A DNA stretch of 64,000 bases from Liolophura sinensis (GCF_032854445.1 NC_088300.1:16125570-16189569), one strand, 5' to 3'. Positions 51,501 to 61,671 are shown, numbered from the stretch's first letter. Notes: generated by a model from the letters alone, not told the origin. Program-made: numbers and translations.

Positions 51501-52768
51501 GTCATAGCCCTGGAGTGATATTAAACAGACCACTCCTCAATGATCTGACCGATATGAAGAGGTACCTTCTCACCTTGAACATAGGGCCCCTCCTTGGGAT
51601 GTTCCCGCACCTTCAGGGTGTACCTCTCATTGTCTTTACAGTTCAGCATGTCTCGCACACGCTCATTGTAGATTTCCAGGTAACTGAAAATCACATGACA
51701 TGGATAAGAGATGTTTATTCGGGTATGAGCAACATCATAGTGGAAAGTTAGAAGTACAAGAAATGTCCGAGACAAAACATCAGCCATCATGTAGCAGAAA
51801 GATAAATACCATGGACACTGGTATTCATTTAATTTAAATGTATTTTGAATGCTTTAAATCTAAATCCAATTATTTACCTTTTTAAGAAATGGACAATGGA
51901 GTCTGACAAAGTCACCAGCATAAGTTAAGACTGTAACACATGACCTCACTGGACAAAGGCCAGACTGCTCGACCAGTGAGGGATGTAAACACAATCTACT
52001 AATGTATTTTCTTACCTGATGTCCACTCTAAAGGTGATCTCGTCAGCCTCATAGTCATCAACCCTTGCAAACAACCCCTGGAAGCAAAGCCGATCATAAC
52101 TCATCAATACCATGTGACATCCACATACTGAGCAGTAAAGCAGTCAGGCACAAATTTATGATTGTGTACAAAGATCCAATATGACTTACCTCACATATTC
52201 TTGGAATTAGACCCACTTCACCCTAGGAGAAGAAAAAAACATAAACACAATATATATCAGAGTAGCAGTGCAAGTATATACAATGTAATTAATGTTTCCC
52301 TCTCCATTGATAAGCTTCATGAAGTAAAGTATTGTGGTAACTCCAACAAAAGATACAAGGAGATGCAGGATTAAATAATTTGGTTTTGCTTTAACAATTT
52401 TCAAGAAAACTCAAAAAGAAATACTTTTCAAGAAATTGTTGGAGTTACCACAATACTCTACAATATACAATGTGCATTTAACAAAGATATTAAAACTATC
52501 TTTATGATGTGCACATCATTTCACAATTTATTTTTTCTCGATGATGCCTTTGGTTACTTTGGTCTTCAAGAGGACTCACTATTTCACTTATCCACAAATG
52601 TGATCATTTTGATTCTGACAAGACGAACATCCAGACGGACATATCACTCACATGATGCCCCATCATAGTGTAGGTCTTCCCAGTACTGGTCTGACCATAA
52701 GCAACCACACAGGCATTGTACCCCTCAAAGGCTGCTTCCAGCACTTCTGTACCCAGGTCTTGGAACAG
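13890..52768 (-). CDS. STARD9: Giant STARD9-like kinesin-3 (motor-FHA-coiled coil-very long tail), 5'-partial
   Basis: 26 coding exons give 18,597 nt = 6,198 residues plus stop; every junction is GT-AG and in phase. Roughly 80 N-terminal motor residues are missing from my reconstruction. Exon ends: 52768-52652, 52222-52190, 52077-52016, 51683-51574, 51123-51054, 50705-50633, 49532-49465, 48106-48000, 47266-47072, 46318-46221, 45788-45711, 43573-43496, 42995-42918, 42620-42561, 42260-42123, 41914-41863, 41529-41392, 40610-40528, 39812-39676, 33437-33217, 32734-30241, 29827-29703, 29178-15846, 15568-15493, 15184-15081, 14358-13890. The motor segments [19 protein letters not shown] and [11 protein letters not shown] and the FHA part match vertebrate STARD9 closely (from memory). 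STARD9 is a centrosomal/spindle kinesin in mammals. The C-terminus here is a Ser/Arg-rich tail without a START domain. Confidence 0.85.
14565..14618. repeat. AT microsatellite
   Basis: Runs of (AT)n interrupted by ggaac, in the last kinesin intron. Confidence 0.9.
14724..14992 (+). repeat. SINE family A, diverged copy
   Basis: In the intron between the last two kinesin exons. Plus orientation: GAGAGTTCAAGTGAT box-B-like region, gggaaggtctgccaacaacct, then the tail cagtgtaaaacaccaatgaa and (AAAT)n. Confidence 0.75.
15846..29178 (-). CDS. Giant kinesin tail exon (13,333 nt, about 4,444 codons)
   Basis: A single open exon between acceptor attgttgcag (29179) and donor ACG|GTAAC (15845). It begins with a basic segment ([10 protein letters not shown]) and is mostly Ser/Asp/Glu/Gln-rich, likely disordered. 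Internal structure, with position falling along the transcript: a paired SVL-x-SL-x-x-FM motif near 24680 and 24390; a 47-residue tandem repeat at 23520-23801; about ten copies of a W-rich 36-residue motif at 22540-19490; a 26-residue duplication at 17440-17595; a conserved hydrophobic-helical module at about 16885-16735; and a basic segment around 16550. Antisense ORFs over this exon are shadows. Confidence 0.88.
29703..29827 (-). CDS. Kinesin tail small exon
   Basis: 125-nt exon encoding a Ser-rich then basic segment ([13 protein letters not shown]) followed by acidic Ser residues. Acceptor ttttatttccag; donor TCAG|GTAATT. It links the 2.5-kb exon to the giant exon in phase. Confidence 0.78.
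29895..30160 (-). repeat. Two degenerate SINE family A fragments
   Basis: A tatttatttatttgat tail at 29895 followed by a rearranged body, then a second body fragment at about 30048-30150 (aaaatattttacttatatgacag, accagcattatggtagg, accatccacagg). In the intron before exon 29827-29703. Confidence 0.6.
30241..32734 (-). CDS. Kinesin tail exon of 2,494 nt (coiled coil then Ser-rich)
   Basis: About 831 codons. It starts with a long helical stretch ([29 protein letters not shown]) followed by basic and serine-rich disordered sequence with acidic clusters such as [13 protein letters not shown]. It joins in phase to the small exon at 29827-29703. Confidence 0.85.
33217..39812 (-). CDS. Post-FHA linker and coiled-coil exons
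   Basis: Exon 39812-39676 encodes a 45-residue acidic/Ser linker. Exon 33437-33217 encodes an Arg/Glu-rich heptad coiled coil ([20 protein letters not shown]). They are separated by a 6.2-kb intron that contains a MITE-like element and one or more candidate small exons (see 38001-38027). Confidence 0.8.
34740..35130. repeat. Diverged ~215-bp tandem duplication
   Basis: The arms share, in order, acatttattttttact, a ttttcacataactt/ttttgacataactc segment, and a taccccagtacagaag/taccctggtagaaaag segment. Confidence 0.5.
38001..38027 (-). CDS. Candidate 27-nt cassette microexon of the kinesin
   Basis: Acceptor ctttttgtctacag and strong donor GTAAGTCT flank 27 nt. Spliced between exons 39812-39676 and 33437-33217 it keeps phase 2-2 and adds nine residues (about SPSSSTSDI, plus a changed junction codon). 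The reading frame is intact with or without it, so it could be alternative. Supported only by splice signals and phase. Confidence 0.35.
38228..39175. mobile_element. Non-autonomous TIR element (MITE-like), ~950 bp
   Basis: Left end ACTGTAAAGTACTTATTATT and the right end, reversed, ACTGTGAAGTACTTAATTTT form imperfect TIRs that continue into an aattattttcgc-like subterminal region. Flanks allow a TA or AT target duplication. There is no ORF of interest inside. Confidence 0.65.
40142..40476 (-). mobile_element. SINE family A, full copy with 14-bp target duplication and a duplicated tail
   Basis: The full element (about 40222-40462, minus) is flanked by CATAGGGTTTTTAT at 40209-40222 and 40463-40476. 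Just left, 40131-40201 repeats the flank plus the 3' tail and first body bases (aactcatggggttttta...gtactgaagaatatttca). The minus-strand head reads GCGCGCTAGCG with a tRNA-like box-B region in the order expected of a tRNA SINE. Confidence 0.85.
40528..42260 (-). CDS. FHA domain exons of the kinesin
   Basis: Exons 42260-42123 ([22 protein letters not shown]), 41914-41863 ([17 protein letters not shown]), 41529-41392 (QREHCIIKN...VTLYPN) and 40610-40528 ([20 protein letters not shown]). The order and the conserved GKTRIG, H and FRFNHP elements are those of the kinesin-3 FHA domain, a phosphothreonine-binding or dimer-regulating fold directly after the neck. Confidence 0.88.
40767..40909 (-). 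repeat. SINE family A, head-only fragment
   Basis: Keeps the tRNA-like head and first half of the body (ttgctgacagaccttccc to cctgagtcacggaggcccc) but has lost the tail, the reverse of usual 5' truncation, so it was probably cut by a later deletion. Confidence 0.8.
42506..42530. repeat. AT microsatellite
   Basis: (AT)n tract in a kinesin intron. Confidence 0.85.
42561..45788 (-). CDS. Kinesin neck and linker exons
   Basis: Exons 45788-45711 (neck helix, [16 protein letters not shown]), 43573-43496, 42995-42918 and 42620-42561 ([11 protein letters not shown]). The first three are each exactly 78 nt and all four are phase 0 at both ends. The exon at 43573 must use the acceptor ending in tttacag; an acceptor 7 nt further in would put a TGA in frame. 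The neck resembles kinesin-3 necks. Confidence 0.82.
43709..43905. repeat. Dispersed intronic repeat, copy 1
   Basis: Shares with 60319-60542 an ordered series of blocks including cattggttggattggccaat, cacagaataatgcc, aacaccttgca and aaaaggttgaagaat. No TIR, tRNA-like head or poly(A) tail was recognised. Confidence 0.75.
44100..44395 (-). mobile_element. SINE family A, best full copy with 14-bp target duplication
   Basis: Flanked by TATGATAGTAAGAT at 44100-44113 and 44382-44395. On the minus strand: head GGGCCTCCGTGGCTCAGTCG (A box TGGCTCAGTCGG), then a box-B-like segment, a GC-rich body and a terminal poly(A) (poly(T) on plus at 44112-44130). The near-perfect target duplication indicates a fairly recent insertion. 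Confidence 0.9.
44690..45115 (-). repeat. Old SINE family A copy interrupted by a SINE family B element
   Basis: The family A body stops at gaagaatatttca (about 44713) and resumes at atgatggcagccagaatta (about 44927), running to the head near 45115. The insert is the family B element listed separately. Confidence 0.75.
44713..44924 (+). mobile_element. SINE family B, nested insertion
   Basis: tRNA-like head (CCTGATAGCACAGTTGGTAG) and the tail ttgttaagtacgatgttaaa followed by ctctctcattcact. Same tail design as 2255-2595, same orientation. Confidence 0.75.
45934..46186 (+). repeat. SINE family A, plus-strand copy with partial head
   Basis: Begins within the head (gcagcgtaatgacc), carries CTGTGAGTTCAACTCCGG and the full body and ends taaataaataaaataaa. 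Imperfect flanking repeats ttcactgggatca / ttcactgagatca suggest the target duplication. Confidence 0.85.
46221..52768 (-). CDS. Kinesin motor domain exons (10 exons)
   Basis: Exon 52768-52652 holds the P-loop GQTSTGKT. Next come GLIPRICE (52222-52190), [11 protein letters not shown] (51683-51574), switch I HSSRSHAI (50705-50633), switch II DLAG|SERA split between 49532-49465 and 48106-48000, and [16 protein letters not shown] (48106-48000). Exon 47266-47072 has a Ser-rich insert followed by [19 protein letters not shown], and 46318-46221 ends the motor with [17 protein letters not shown]. All nucleotide and microtubule-cycle motifs visible here are present, so a functional ATPase is expected once the missing N-terminus is added. 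The exon before 52768 was not found in 52769-64000. Confidence 0.92.
48790..49255. repeat. ~44-bp minisatellite, about 10 copies
   Basis: Units contain caccaatatctcaggtgtat followed by taccccaatataacatgtgt. Unit length varies by a few bp. Related single motifs (cagatgtgcagcccgac) extend left to about 48600. In a motor-domain intron. Confidence 0.9.
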
Positions 52769-53004
52769 CTACAACCAAAACAGAAAGATTCAATGTCTGA
52801 TATACATGAACAAGCTTAACAATGAACAGTTGGATCCTCCTTGCTTTAAAAGTGTTTTTCATTAAAAACCCACCATTTAATAGTCAGACGCACCTACAGG
52901 TTTCATACTGAATAAGTCCAATCTCATGACTCTTCAAGCCTGGCAAAAAAATTCCATGACTTTGTACAAACCCTGACCTACCCAGCCATACAATAAACTA
53001 CTTG

Positions 53005-53325
53005 GACAAAGTCCACAGTGGTCAGATGTTTGGGTGGGGAATCTTGCAGGGGAACCTTGTCAATGACCTTACCAAGACAAAACCCAATATAGTCAGATGT
53101 TTGGATGGGGGAATTTTGCAGGAACAACCACACATTGTCGGCTATCTGGTCAACGACTTGACCAAAACCCACACTGCTCATATATTTGTGTGCGGTTAAT
53201 CTTGCAGGGAACCTTGTCAACCATCCTACCAAGATCAACCCACTATAGTTAGATGTCTGGGTGAGGGAATCTTGCAGATAACCAATACATCTTGTCAGCT
53301 ACCTGATCAACCACTTGACCAAAAC
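53005..53325. repeat. ~156-bp tandem repeat, two copies
   Basis: Copies begin near 53009 and 53164, with a third start at 53321. Each has two internal half-units marked by a shared (a/g)tcttgcag element and ttgtcaa(c/t)ga(c/t). Confidence 0.75.
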
Positions 53326-55874
53326 TCGCACTGGTCAACTGTTACATAATAAACGATTTCTGTATTTAGCTGTGGGAAGGAGTGTGGATAAGAAGTGCGC
53401 AAATAGCATGGGGATATGTTTTTGTTCTGATACTTGATATATGGCGACATGGCTCAAATATGCTTGGTTATCAATTCAGTCCTGTCAGAGGAATTTAGGA
53501 AATTACGGCTGCTGTACTTTCCTGACGGAGAAAGTACGGTTTTCTGAATAGAGTGACCTCACAACAAGCCTTTAAAAATAGAGCTTTGATAAATCCTGAT
53601 ATATATTACTGCATACAGGGTTTAGGTTTCTTAACATTTTGATAACAAAGTCATTAAATACATGGCTGAATAAATGTGTATACTGGATTTTAACAACAAT
53701 GTTCTGTTAGCAGTTTTCTGAACAGTGAAAGCAATGTCTAAAATCAACAAAAAAAGTACATGTATACAAAATATGTGTACAGGTGCTTGAAATTTACAAT
53801 TACACGTCAGTGTCAAGATATATCTTGAGCATAGTAAATAAAGCCATGACAGGCTCTACAGTGAGGTCTGAATGACAGGCTGTTTGATGTACAAATATAT
53901 GTACATCTAAGGGTGTTCAGCTGGCAGCTATCCAGACTGTTAACAACTAGTGATCTCTGACACAACACTGACTGACAAATCACATTTATCATGTATAGGC
54001 TTTAACCACCCTCTAATAACGCACCCAAATATATTCTGGTTCAACAGTGCACTCATATACTCTGGAGCCTGAGAGGGCTCCAATCCCCACCCAGACTGCA
54101 CTGCCATATGTTACAGCTGTGTGTAGCCCATTGCACATAGCCTAAGGGATGATGTAATAAACAATGCCCATTAGTAACGATAAACACTGAGGAGTTGTTT
54201 GAAGGTGAAATTGGACAATGTTAAATGATACAAGTACATGTAGTGAATCTAAAAGGTTACCCTGTGGCATTCTCTACAACCTGTGCCAGTCTGCACAATA
54301 TGGCGCAGAGTTCAAATTTATAGACAGAATAAATGCTTGACATAACAAGCCTGATTTGGTGTGTGGGTCTGCTACTGTTGGCAGGTTGGTTCAAGATGGG
54401 AAAACAAAAAGTGGAAATGTAAACTACACATGTATTTTGCTTGTTCATAAACAATTACATATCACCTTTCAAATTATATGTATCTATTTGACTGGTGATG
54501 AATGCTGTGGTCATGAATTTGTCAATTTTTCACATGCCAGAATCCAACCAGGCTTGCCACAATCTTCTGACACAAAACCATAGAGGGATTCGAGAATGAA
54601 TCCTCTGTGTTCAAGGGCCTTTAATCTGCAGAATTACAATCTAGATCATCTGGTCAATGACAATACAGGTAAGCTCTTGCAAATTTAAAAAAAAAAAAAA
54701 CAATTTTTACATCAGGTCATGGCAGAGAGAAATAAATGGACAGAAAATAAATGCCACTGCTAATTGTTACAGTTTGAAGTCTTCAGGGACTGCAACAATA
54801 ATTGTGTTCTGTGAAGATCAATAAGCTGTCCAGGTAAGTTGATCACCTGGAATGTGAGGACCTCCAGCAGAGGAGGTATGCGATTCTCATGGGAGTACAA
54901 CCCTTTTTAACCAGCAATAACGGGTTTCAAGAGCTTTATTGTTCTGTCCTTACAACTCATCCATCAAAGGTTTTGGTAACAGTTTAACACGCTTGTTAAA
55001 TAAAAGATGCATTCACACACTTGGCAGACCACCTAAGAGAGTGGAACTAACTCTTTAACAGGGTACCTAAGTGATCAGTGAACCAGATGATCGCAGGTTA
55101 GCATGTTATGCTAAAGTCATTTTGTTAGCTTTCTAACCTTCTTAAGTGACTGAGTTATCTGACTGAGTTTTGGGGTTACACAGTATTCTTCAAAAATGGC
55201 TATATCCAGTGTCTAGGTGTTCAACTGATGTAAATATCAAATTTCAGACGAAACGCAGACTGATTACAGCAAATATGTTATGTGTTCATGTCTCACGAAA
55301 ATGCCTGCATCTTGCCAAATTAGGAACTCTCCACTCACTCAATAGAATGAGACATAAAATGGGCAATTATAACGAAGTTTAGGAATCTTTATCAACCTCA
55401 GACAGCACAGATTTAAAGATCAACATCAGGTCCCTGGTAACATCACATAATATACATATGCCCTAGACATAAAATTGTGCCTGTGAAGCAGAAACCATCA
55501 TTAATCCAATAGTTTTAAAAGTTAATAAAGAAATAATCTCATATTATAATACACTTACATGCAAGATAATTTCTTAATAACTCTAATGAATAACTCTGAA
55601 ACTGATCGACTATCATGCTGGCATCTCACACCTTTATTCAACCTGCTTACAGTGAGTTTCTCCACTCGCTTTCTCAAAGCCACCTGACCCAGTTAAGGGA
55701 CAGCACACACTACATGTACTATGATATACAATGTTTTGAAATCATAATTTATAACCTTGTACCTATTTGTTTGACAATTTATCAACAAACCTGTTGCCAG
55801 GTACATACAAAGTACATATTTAACCCTTACTCTTAAAGCATGCAAAGCACAAGTGTGTAGGCTAAGTTTACATA

Positions 55875-56278
55875 TATACATGTACATGTATACATCTGAT
55901 TGTAAGCTGCTCTGCTACATGTACATGTATACATCTGATTGTAAGCTGCTCTGCTACATGTACATGTATACATCTGACTGTAAGCTGCTCTGCTACATGT
56001 ACATGTATACATCTGATTGTAAGCTGCTCTGCTACATGTACATGTATACATCTGACTGTAAGCTGCTCTGCTACATGTACATGTATACATCTGATTGTAA
56101 GCTGCTCTGCTACATGTACATGTATACATCTGATTGTAAGCTGCTCTGCTACATTTACATGTATACATCTGATTGCAAGCTGCTCTGCTACATGTACATG
56201 TATACATCTGATTGTAAGCTGCTCTGTTACATGTACATGTATACATCTGATTGTAAGCTGCTCTGTTACATGTACGTG
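55875..56278. repeat. 39-bp minisatellite, about 10 copies
   Basis: Unit contains tacatgtacatgtatacatc followed by tgattgtaagctgctctgc. Copies differ by only a few substitutions. The 39-bp length keeps frame, producing long artificial ORFs on both strands. Confidence 0.95.
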
Positions 56279-56527
56279 TCTGTATTTATCTGGGCACCAA
56301 ATATCTGGTCAGCTGCCAACAGCTTTAATTTACCTCAGACCTGACTTACTGCCAAAGTTTAACACCATAATGAACTGTTCCGTGTCAGATTTCTTTCCGT
56401 TCTCAATATAATTAAAGAAGAATGCTATGTGAAACAGCAGTTATTATACATCCAATAGTCCTTAGCATTCCAGGGAATTTGGAGACATGTCATTCTTTCA
56501 TCTTCAAAACGCACATGTTTTCTTTTC

Positions 56528-56537
<10 letters not shown>

Positions 56538-56558
<21 letters not shown>

Positions 56559-56559
56559 G
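56538..56559 (+). repeat. Poly(G) run next to poly(T)
   Basis: About 22 consecutive G preceded by a T run, in the kinesin 5' intron. Confidence 0.9.
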
Positions 56560-57004
56560 TTCAGATTTAACTTATCTTCTAACGCCATAAGTATTCATGA
56601 CATAGTAATGTGATTGCATATTAAATGAGATGAGTAATTCTGAGTAATTCTAGACCAGTGACATCTTTTAAAATGCAAATGATGGCAATGCATTTTTGCT
56701 CAAGCCATGGTGCTAGAGGGCATGTACTTTACTACTATTTAATCATTTACATGAGCAGTTAGAATAAAACCCTAACTGAGGAAAACTGACAAGAGGCCGT
56801 ATTTCACCTGTTACCTGTGATCATTTGGCAACTATCAAACTGTCGTCAATGCTCTGGTTTTACCGTCCGGTGTGACTTATACTCATCACAATGGTGTCTT
56901 GTTGGTCTTATTGCTGATGTGCTGCCTCACTGGAATACCATACAGAAGACTCAATACTCCACTCAGTAACAATATAATGTCACTGAGCTACAGGCATATC
57001 GTGT

Positions 57005-57110
57005 CCTCAGGCTCTGTCTGGTTTCCTCCCACCATAATGCAGACTGACATCATGTAAATGAAATATTCTTCAGTAAAACATAAAACACCAATCAAAACAA
57101 TAAATAAATA
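57005..57110 (+). repeat. SINE family A, 3' fragment
   Basis: ggctctgtctggtttcctcc, then the family A tail with aaacaccaatcaaaacaata and (AAAT)n; head missing. Confidence 0.75.
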
Positions 57111-57220
57111 CTGACACACCCAATGCATTGGCATCAGAACTGAGGTTGGGTGGGGGGGCATACTGAGGTGGCAAATAGATATCATTGATTTTAGAATCTT
57201 AGTAGTCAGTTAGAGTAAAT

Positions 57221-57510
57221 ATTTATTTATTTGACAGGTGTTTTACACCATACTCAAGAATATTTCACTTATGCGATACCGATCAACAGTATGGTGTGAG
57301 GAAATTGACAAGAGGTTTATGAGGTTTATAAACTTGACTGGTTTATGTATGACCATTCGTGGGAAACTCATGATCATCCAGAGGTTGCTGGCAGACCTTC
57401 CCACATACAGCCACAGAGGAAGACAGCTTGAGCTGGACTTGAACTCACAGCGACTCCTGTGTCAGTGCTCCACATTGGCATGCTAACCACCTCAGCAAAG
57501 AAGGTCCCAG
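57221..57510 (-). repeat. SINE family A, diverged copy
   Basis: Minus orientation: atttatttatttgacaggtg, catactcaagaatatttcac, ttgctggcagaccttccc and a degraded head. Lies about 110 bp from the oppositely oriented fragment at 57005-57110. Confidence 0.75.
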
Positions 57511-57880
57511 TCAGTTAACAGTATTAAATATAATGGAAAGCAATGGGACAAACATTGGACTGACATGTTAGATCACCAGTTTGGGATCACATGGTTTTGG
57601 ATACACATGGTTTATAGGTGAAAGTATACCAAAACATAGAGAATCACATTTACTGAAGATGTATTATTCATCTATGGCACGCAAATTTAAACTACATGTA
57701 GTTTCCCCAGGGGAACATGTACATCTATTGATAATATTTCCTTCAGACAAATGGTCAGCAGAGGGCACTGGAGGTCCACTTCTACATCTACACTGATCAG
57801 ATGATCTATGTCAGAAGGTGACCAATAGCTAATATCGTGCACAACACCTGCAGAAGCACTGGATAATTCCAGAGCTAACG

Positions 57881-57893
57881 GTTGCTAGGTAAC
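57881..57893. promoter_or_regulatory. RFX X-box-like motif
   Basis: GTTGCTAGGTAAC, close to the X-box bound by RFX factors. Single-motif match only. Confidence 0.3.
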
Positions 57894-58608
57894 AACTTCC
57901 TCTTTACACTGAGGTCAATCAGACAACTAAAGGTGAATAAGTGAAGTCAGGTCACTGACATCACTAATGTCATCAATACAGGGCTTTGAGATCTAGATTC
58001 GACCAGATCACCCAATGACCAATCAACAGAAATTTCCCCCTGTGACCACTGTCAGACTGACCAGCCTATATCCATGTGTACCTGTATATCCCTATGAGCT
58101 AGAGTCATTCCACCCATGTCAGTGACATGAGCAGGGTAGTAATCAATGCTCAAGGGCACCCATCACCTGTCACAAACCAATTACCTGTGTGATCATGAGA
58201 CAAGTTAAAAAAAGTCAATTCAAGATTTAGTACTGGATACTTCAAACTTGTCAGATGAGACAAATGACCGGCCTATTAAAGATCGAAGTATTTGCCTTTG
58301 TTAAAAATGATTACTATTATCTTTCTGAGCAGAATGCAAACTTTTTACATGCATGAAGCAGTCAGAAAAGAGTCTTGTCCCACATATATCAACTTTTTTG
58401 ATGATATATAAAAGTACATGAATCTTATCCAGTGCTACAAGTAGCATTGCTTCCTCAAAAGTGTACAGCAAGGTTAGTCTACATGTACAAATCTAACCAG
58501 GAATTCTAAATCAATGAGGATCATCTACAGGGTAGAATACCACAATGTTTGCAGAAAAATACAATTATTTCCAAGATCAAATCCATTTGCCTGAAGTTAC
58601 CTGTTTCC

Positions 58609-58622
58609 ATTGCCATGGCAAC
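58609..58622. promoter_or_regulatory. RFX X-box-like motif
   Basis: On minus GTTGCCATGGCAAT, a near-palindromic X-box match. Single-motif match only. Confidence 0.3.
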
Positions 58623-60318
58623 GCCAATCGCTTTCAATGTAAGACTAGACTTGCAACACCAGAGCAATAATTTACTATACAGCAACTACTGTATGCACTA
58701 TATGCATTTACATGTATATTACTTGTAGCCACTGGCAAATCTTTTCTTGTAAACTAGTCGATCGGTCCACAAAACAAACAAATTGTTTAAATAAACGAAA
58801 AATCAGAGACATCATGATAAAATTTAAACTGCTCATTTGCAATTATAGTATCACAACATCAGTTCGTAGTTCAGACAAATACTGCACATGTAAGCAGAGG
58901 TTGGAAGGTAACAGTCAATTTCTTGACAGATGCTTTTTGTAAACTATATGCTTTGAAAACCAATACTTCATTTCATATATTGACAGTCTTAATCCTATAG
59001 ATTTAAAAGAGTTTTGAAAAGATTAAAAGAGCTTTGAAAATGGAACCCACTTGAAAGTGGAGCATATACAAGATAAAATGGGTGTTTTGGGCAGCCTTTT
59101 GTATCTACGTTCATGATGACATATCTTTATATTGCATGTCAATAATATGTACATATTATGTACATATTACATATTATGTGTTGCATATAAATATAGGATG
59201 TCATTCTGATCGGTCAGATTTTTGATGATTTAATACCAATGATAGACTTTAATGCACCAATGGCACTTATTCCTTTCTTAAGTGAAAGATTATCTACGTT
59301 CATGATGACATATCTTTATATTTCATTATATGCACCCTATTAATCCACATGTCAAAGGTCAGACAGGTACATGCTAGTTCCTTTATCCTACACTTGGGTG
59401 AAACACAAATGTTTTCACAATCAGTTTATACAGATCTTGTTAAGCATTGACCCAATGTGTGTAGCTGCACACATTGGTGTTTGATTTGCTAATTTTTCGT
59501 GCATTGGCACATTGCCAACAGCTGTTTATCTCTTGACAGGAGAATTCTACAGGGCAGTATTCTGATACCCTTTAGATTTCACTTTTATTTACCTACAATT
59601 ATATGTGACATTATCACAGCATGCTAATCAGCATGTTAATTCATGTAAGTGTACATACCCTGAAAACCCAACAGCTAGGTGCAAATAGATTTCAGCAGCT
59701 GAGGGACTTTATAATTACATCAAAGTATTAAAAGCAACAGCACAAAAAGTATTACCTTTCCACAAACTCACTGTGTTGTCATCTGTGTTGGTACTTCAAA
59801 CAAAGTCACTGCTAAAACTTAGATATTCACTTTAAAATATTTTCGCCAGTTCTTTTTATGCAAGTCTTTGCTTTGTAGAAGCTACATGACTAGATCTGAT
59901 AAGATCACATATGTGTTGTTCAAACTTGGACAAATTATAGAAGTATATTTTGAGTATGTATATCTCATGAGTATTTACACAATCACCAGATAAAACAAGA
60001 ACATTTCAACAGATGTAAATCCATGAGTGCAAATTGTGTTTTGTTCAATTAAATTACTTCTTTATTTAAAACCACCAAACATCACAATGCACAAGCAATG
60101 AACACAGCTGCAGAGACCCATCTAACACATTAGAAGCAGTTATTCTCCATAACTATCCCAACACTTTGTGTTGATCCATTTCAGAATTAAATTAGGCAAC
60201 TACACTGACTGTTATTAGCAGAACCATCTGGTCACTGATGGGATTTTTCTGACAAAACCTTAACACCACACTGCTGCAAGTTAAGACCTACATTTGAGCT
60301 GGGTGCATGAATACTCAA

Positions 60319-60542
60319 ATTCCTCAACCTTTTCACATATGAATAAGCAACTTCAGTTCAATTTATGCTCATTTATAATTAAATTTTGGAGACAAAATCA
60401 CATTGGTTGGATTGGCCAATTTCAGGGTTTCATAAAAAGTAAAATTTTATCGGTCAACACAGAATAATGCCCTTGAATTAAATTATATGCTTGAATTAAC
60501 ACCTTGCAAACATGCAAAAAGGTTGAAGAATTACAGTACATT
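60319..60542. repeat. Dispersed intronic repeat, copy 2
   Basis: Same ordered blocks and orientation as 43709-43905, with a small internal duplication (cttgaattaaattatatgcttgaatta). Confidence 0.75.
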
Positions 60543-61671
60543 TCACATCCGTCAGTCTTTAGGACATTATGAACCTGCAGAACACAGAAGCAGCAGGGCA
60601 GCTGACATGTACACATGTAGGTATATTGTATGTACATAAAATGTATTCACATGTAGCTAATAAGCTGACCTAGCACATGTGCTGCACATGCAGCGGATAA
60701 TGCGACCCTGGGATGTACCCAGCCACTAGTAAACCTTCCCCTACCCACACCAGATAAGTTGAGTACCCAGGTCTGCTCAGTGACAGGTCCAAGTACCCTG
60801 ACAGCATGTACCCAGTCCTATCCCCCTCCTCCCCCCAACCCCACCCCACCCATGAGACTAGCCCTGCATCAACCTAGGAACAGTAACTATTGCCCATGGC
60901 CATCCGCTCTCGCTCCTGCATGCTATTCCATGCAGTGTGTGCTACATGTGACTCATCTTACCCCATACCCCCACTCTATGCACAGACACCCAGCCATCAC
61001 ATCTGTATCTACACTGACAAGCAGTTGCACATGCCCCATGTTATCTTGTTAGCACAGATCATCGTAGTCTACCAACATGTCTGGGTTAAAGCTACATACA
61101 TACATACATGCAAGACAGGTTGTCTTAGGTATTTTTATGTTTTTCTCCTTTTCCTTATTAAAAGTGTCAAAAGTGCCTCCCTGCTTCTGAATCTTTTTAC
61201 AGTTACTTGTATCCTCCAGGTACTACACTTTTTATCCAAGTTTTTTCCAGGATCACTATAGCTGACCACACTGCAGATGAACTGCATGGCCAGTGGGAAT
61301 GGATAGAAACAACCCAGTAAACTCTCACTGAACCAGAGAGAGCAAGTTGGTGCAGAAAACCACCAGACTTAAGAAAGGCAACAAAGTTAGCATATCAACA
61401 TATACTCCAATGTATTTTCACAGCTCACGCTTTGTCCCCCTCCCTCCCCCCCTAAGTATATTGAAGATAAACTCTGTTTTCACAGCTTCTGGACATCACT
61501 GGTCACAGACTGAGTCAATGAAGAAACCATGCACACAACTTCATATATCAACTACAGGATTTCTGACAAACAGTAAACATGTGTTGGATATTGTACAGAA
61601 CTTTAACCCTGAAATTCTTGGACTGATTCAAACTGGTTTTTGACACAGAGACAAGCACTCAGCACTATAAA

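Noticed and set aside
52652..52768. Unusual P-loop GQTSTGKT as a sign of a dead motor
   Set aside because: Ser at the fourth position occurs in active kinesins, and the GxxxxGKT pattern is intact.
55833..56344. Long ORFs on both strands (137 and 163 aa) of repeated 13-mers
   Set aside because: They are produced by a 39-bp tandem repeat without stops and have no splice or start context.
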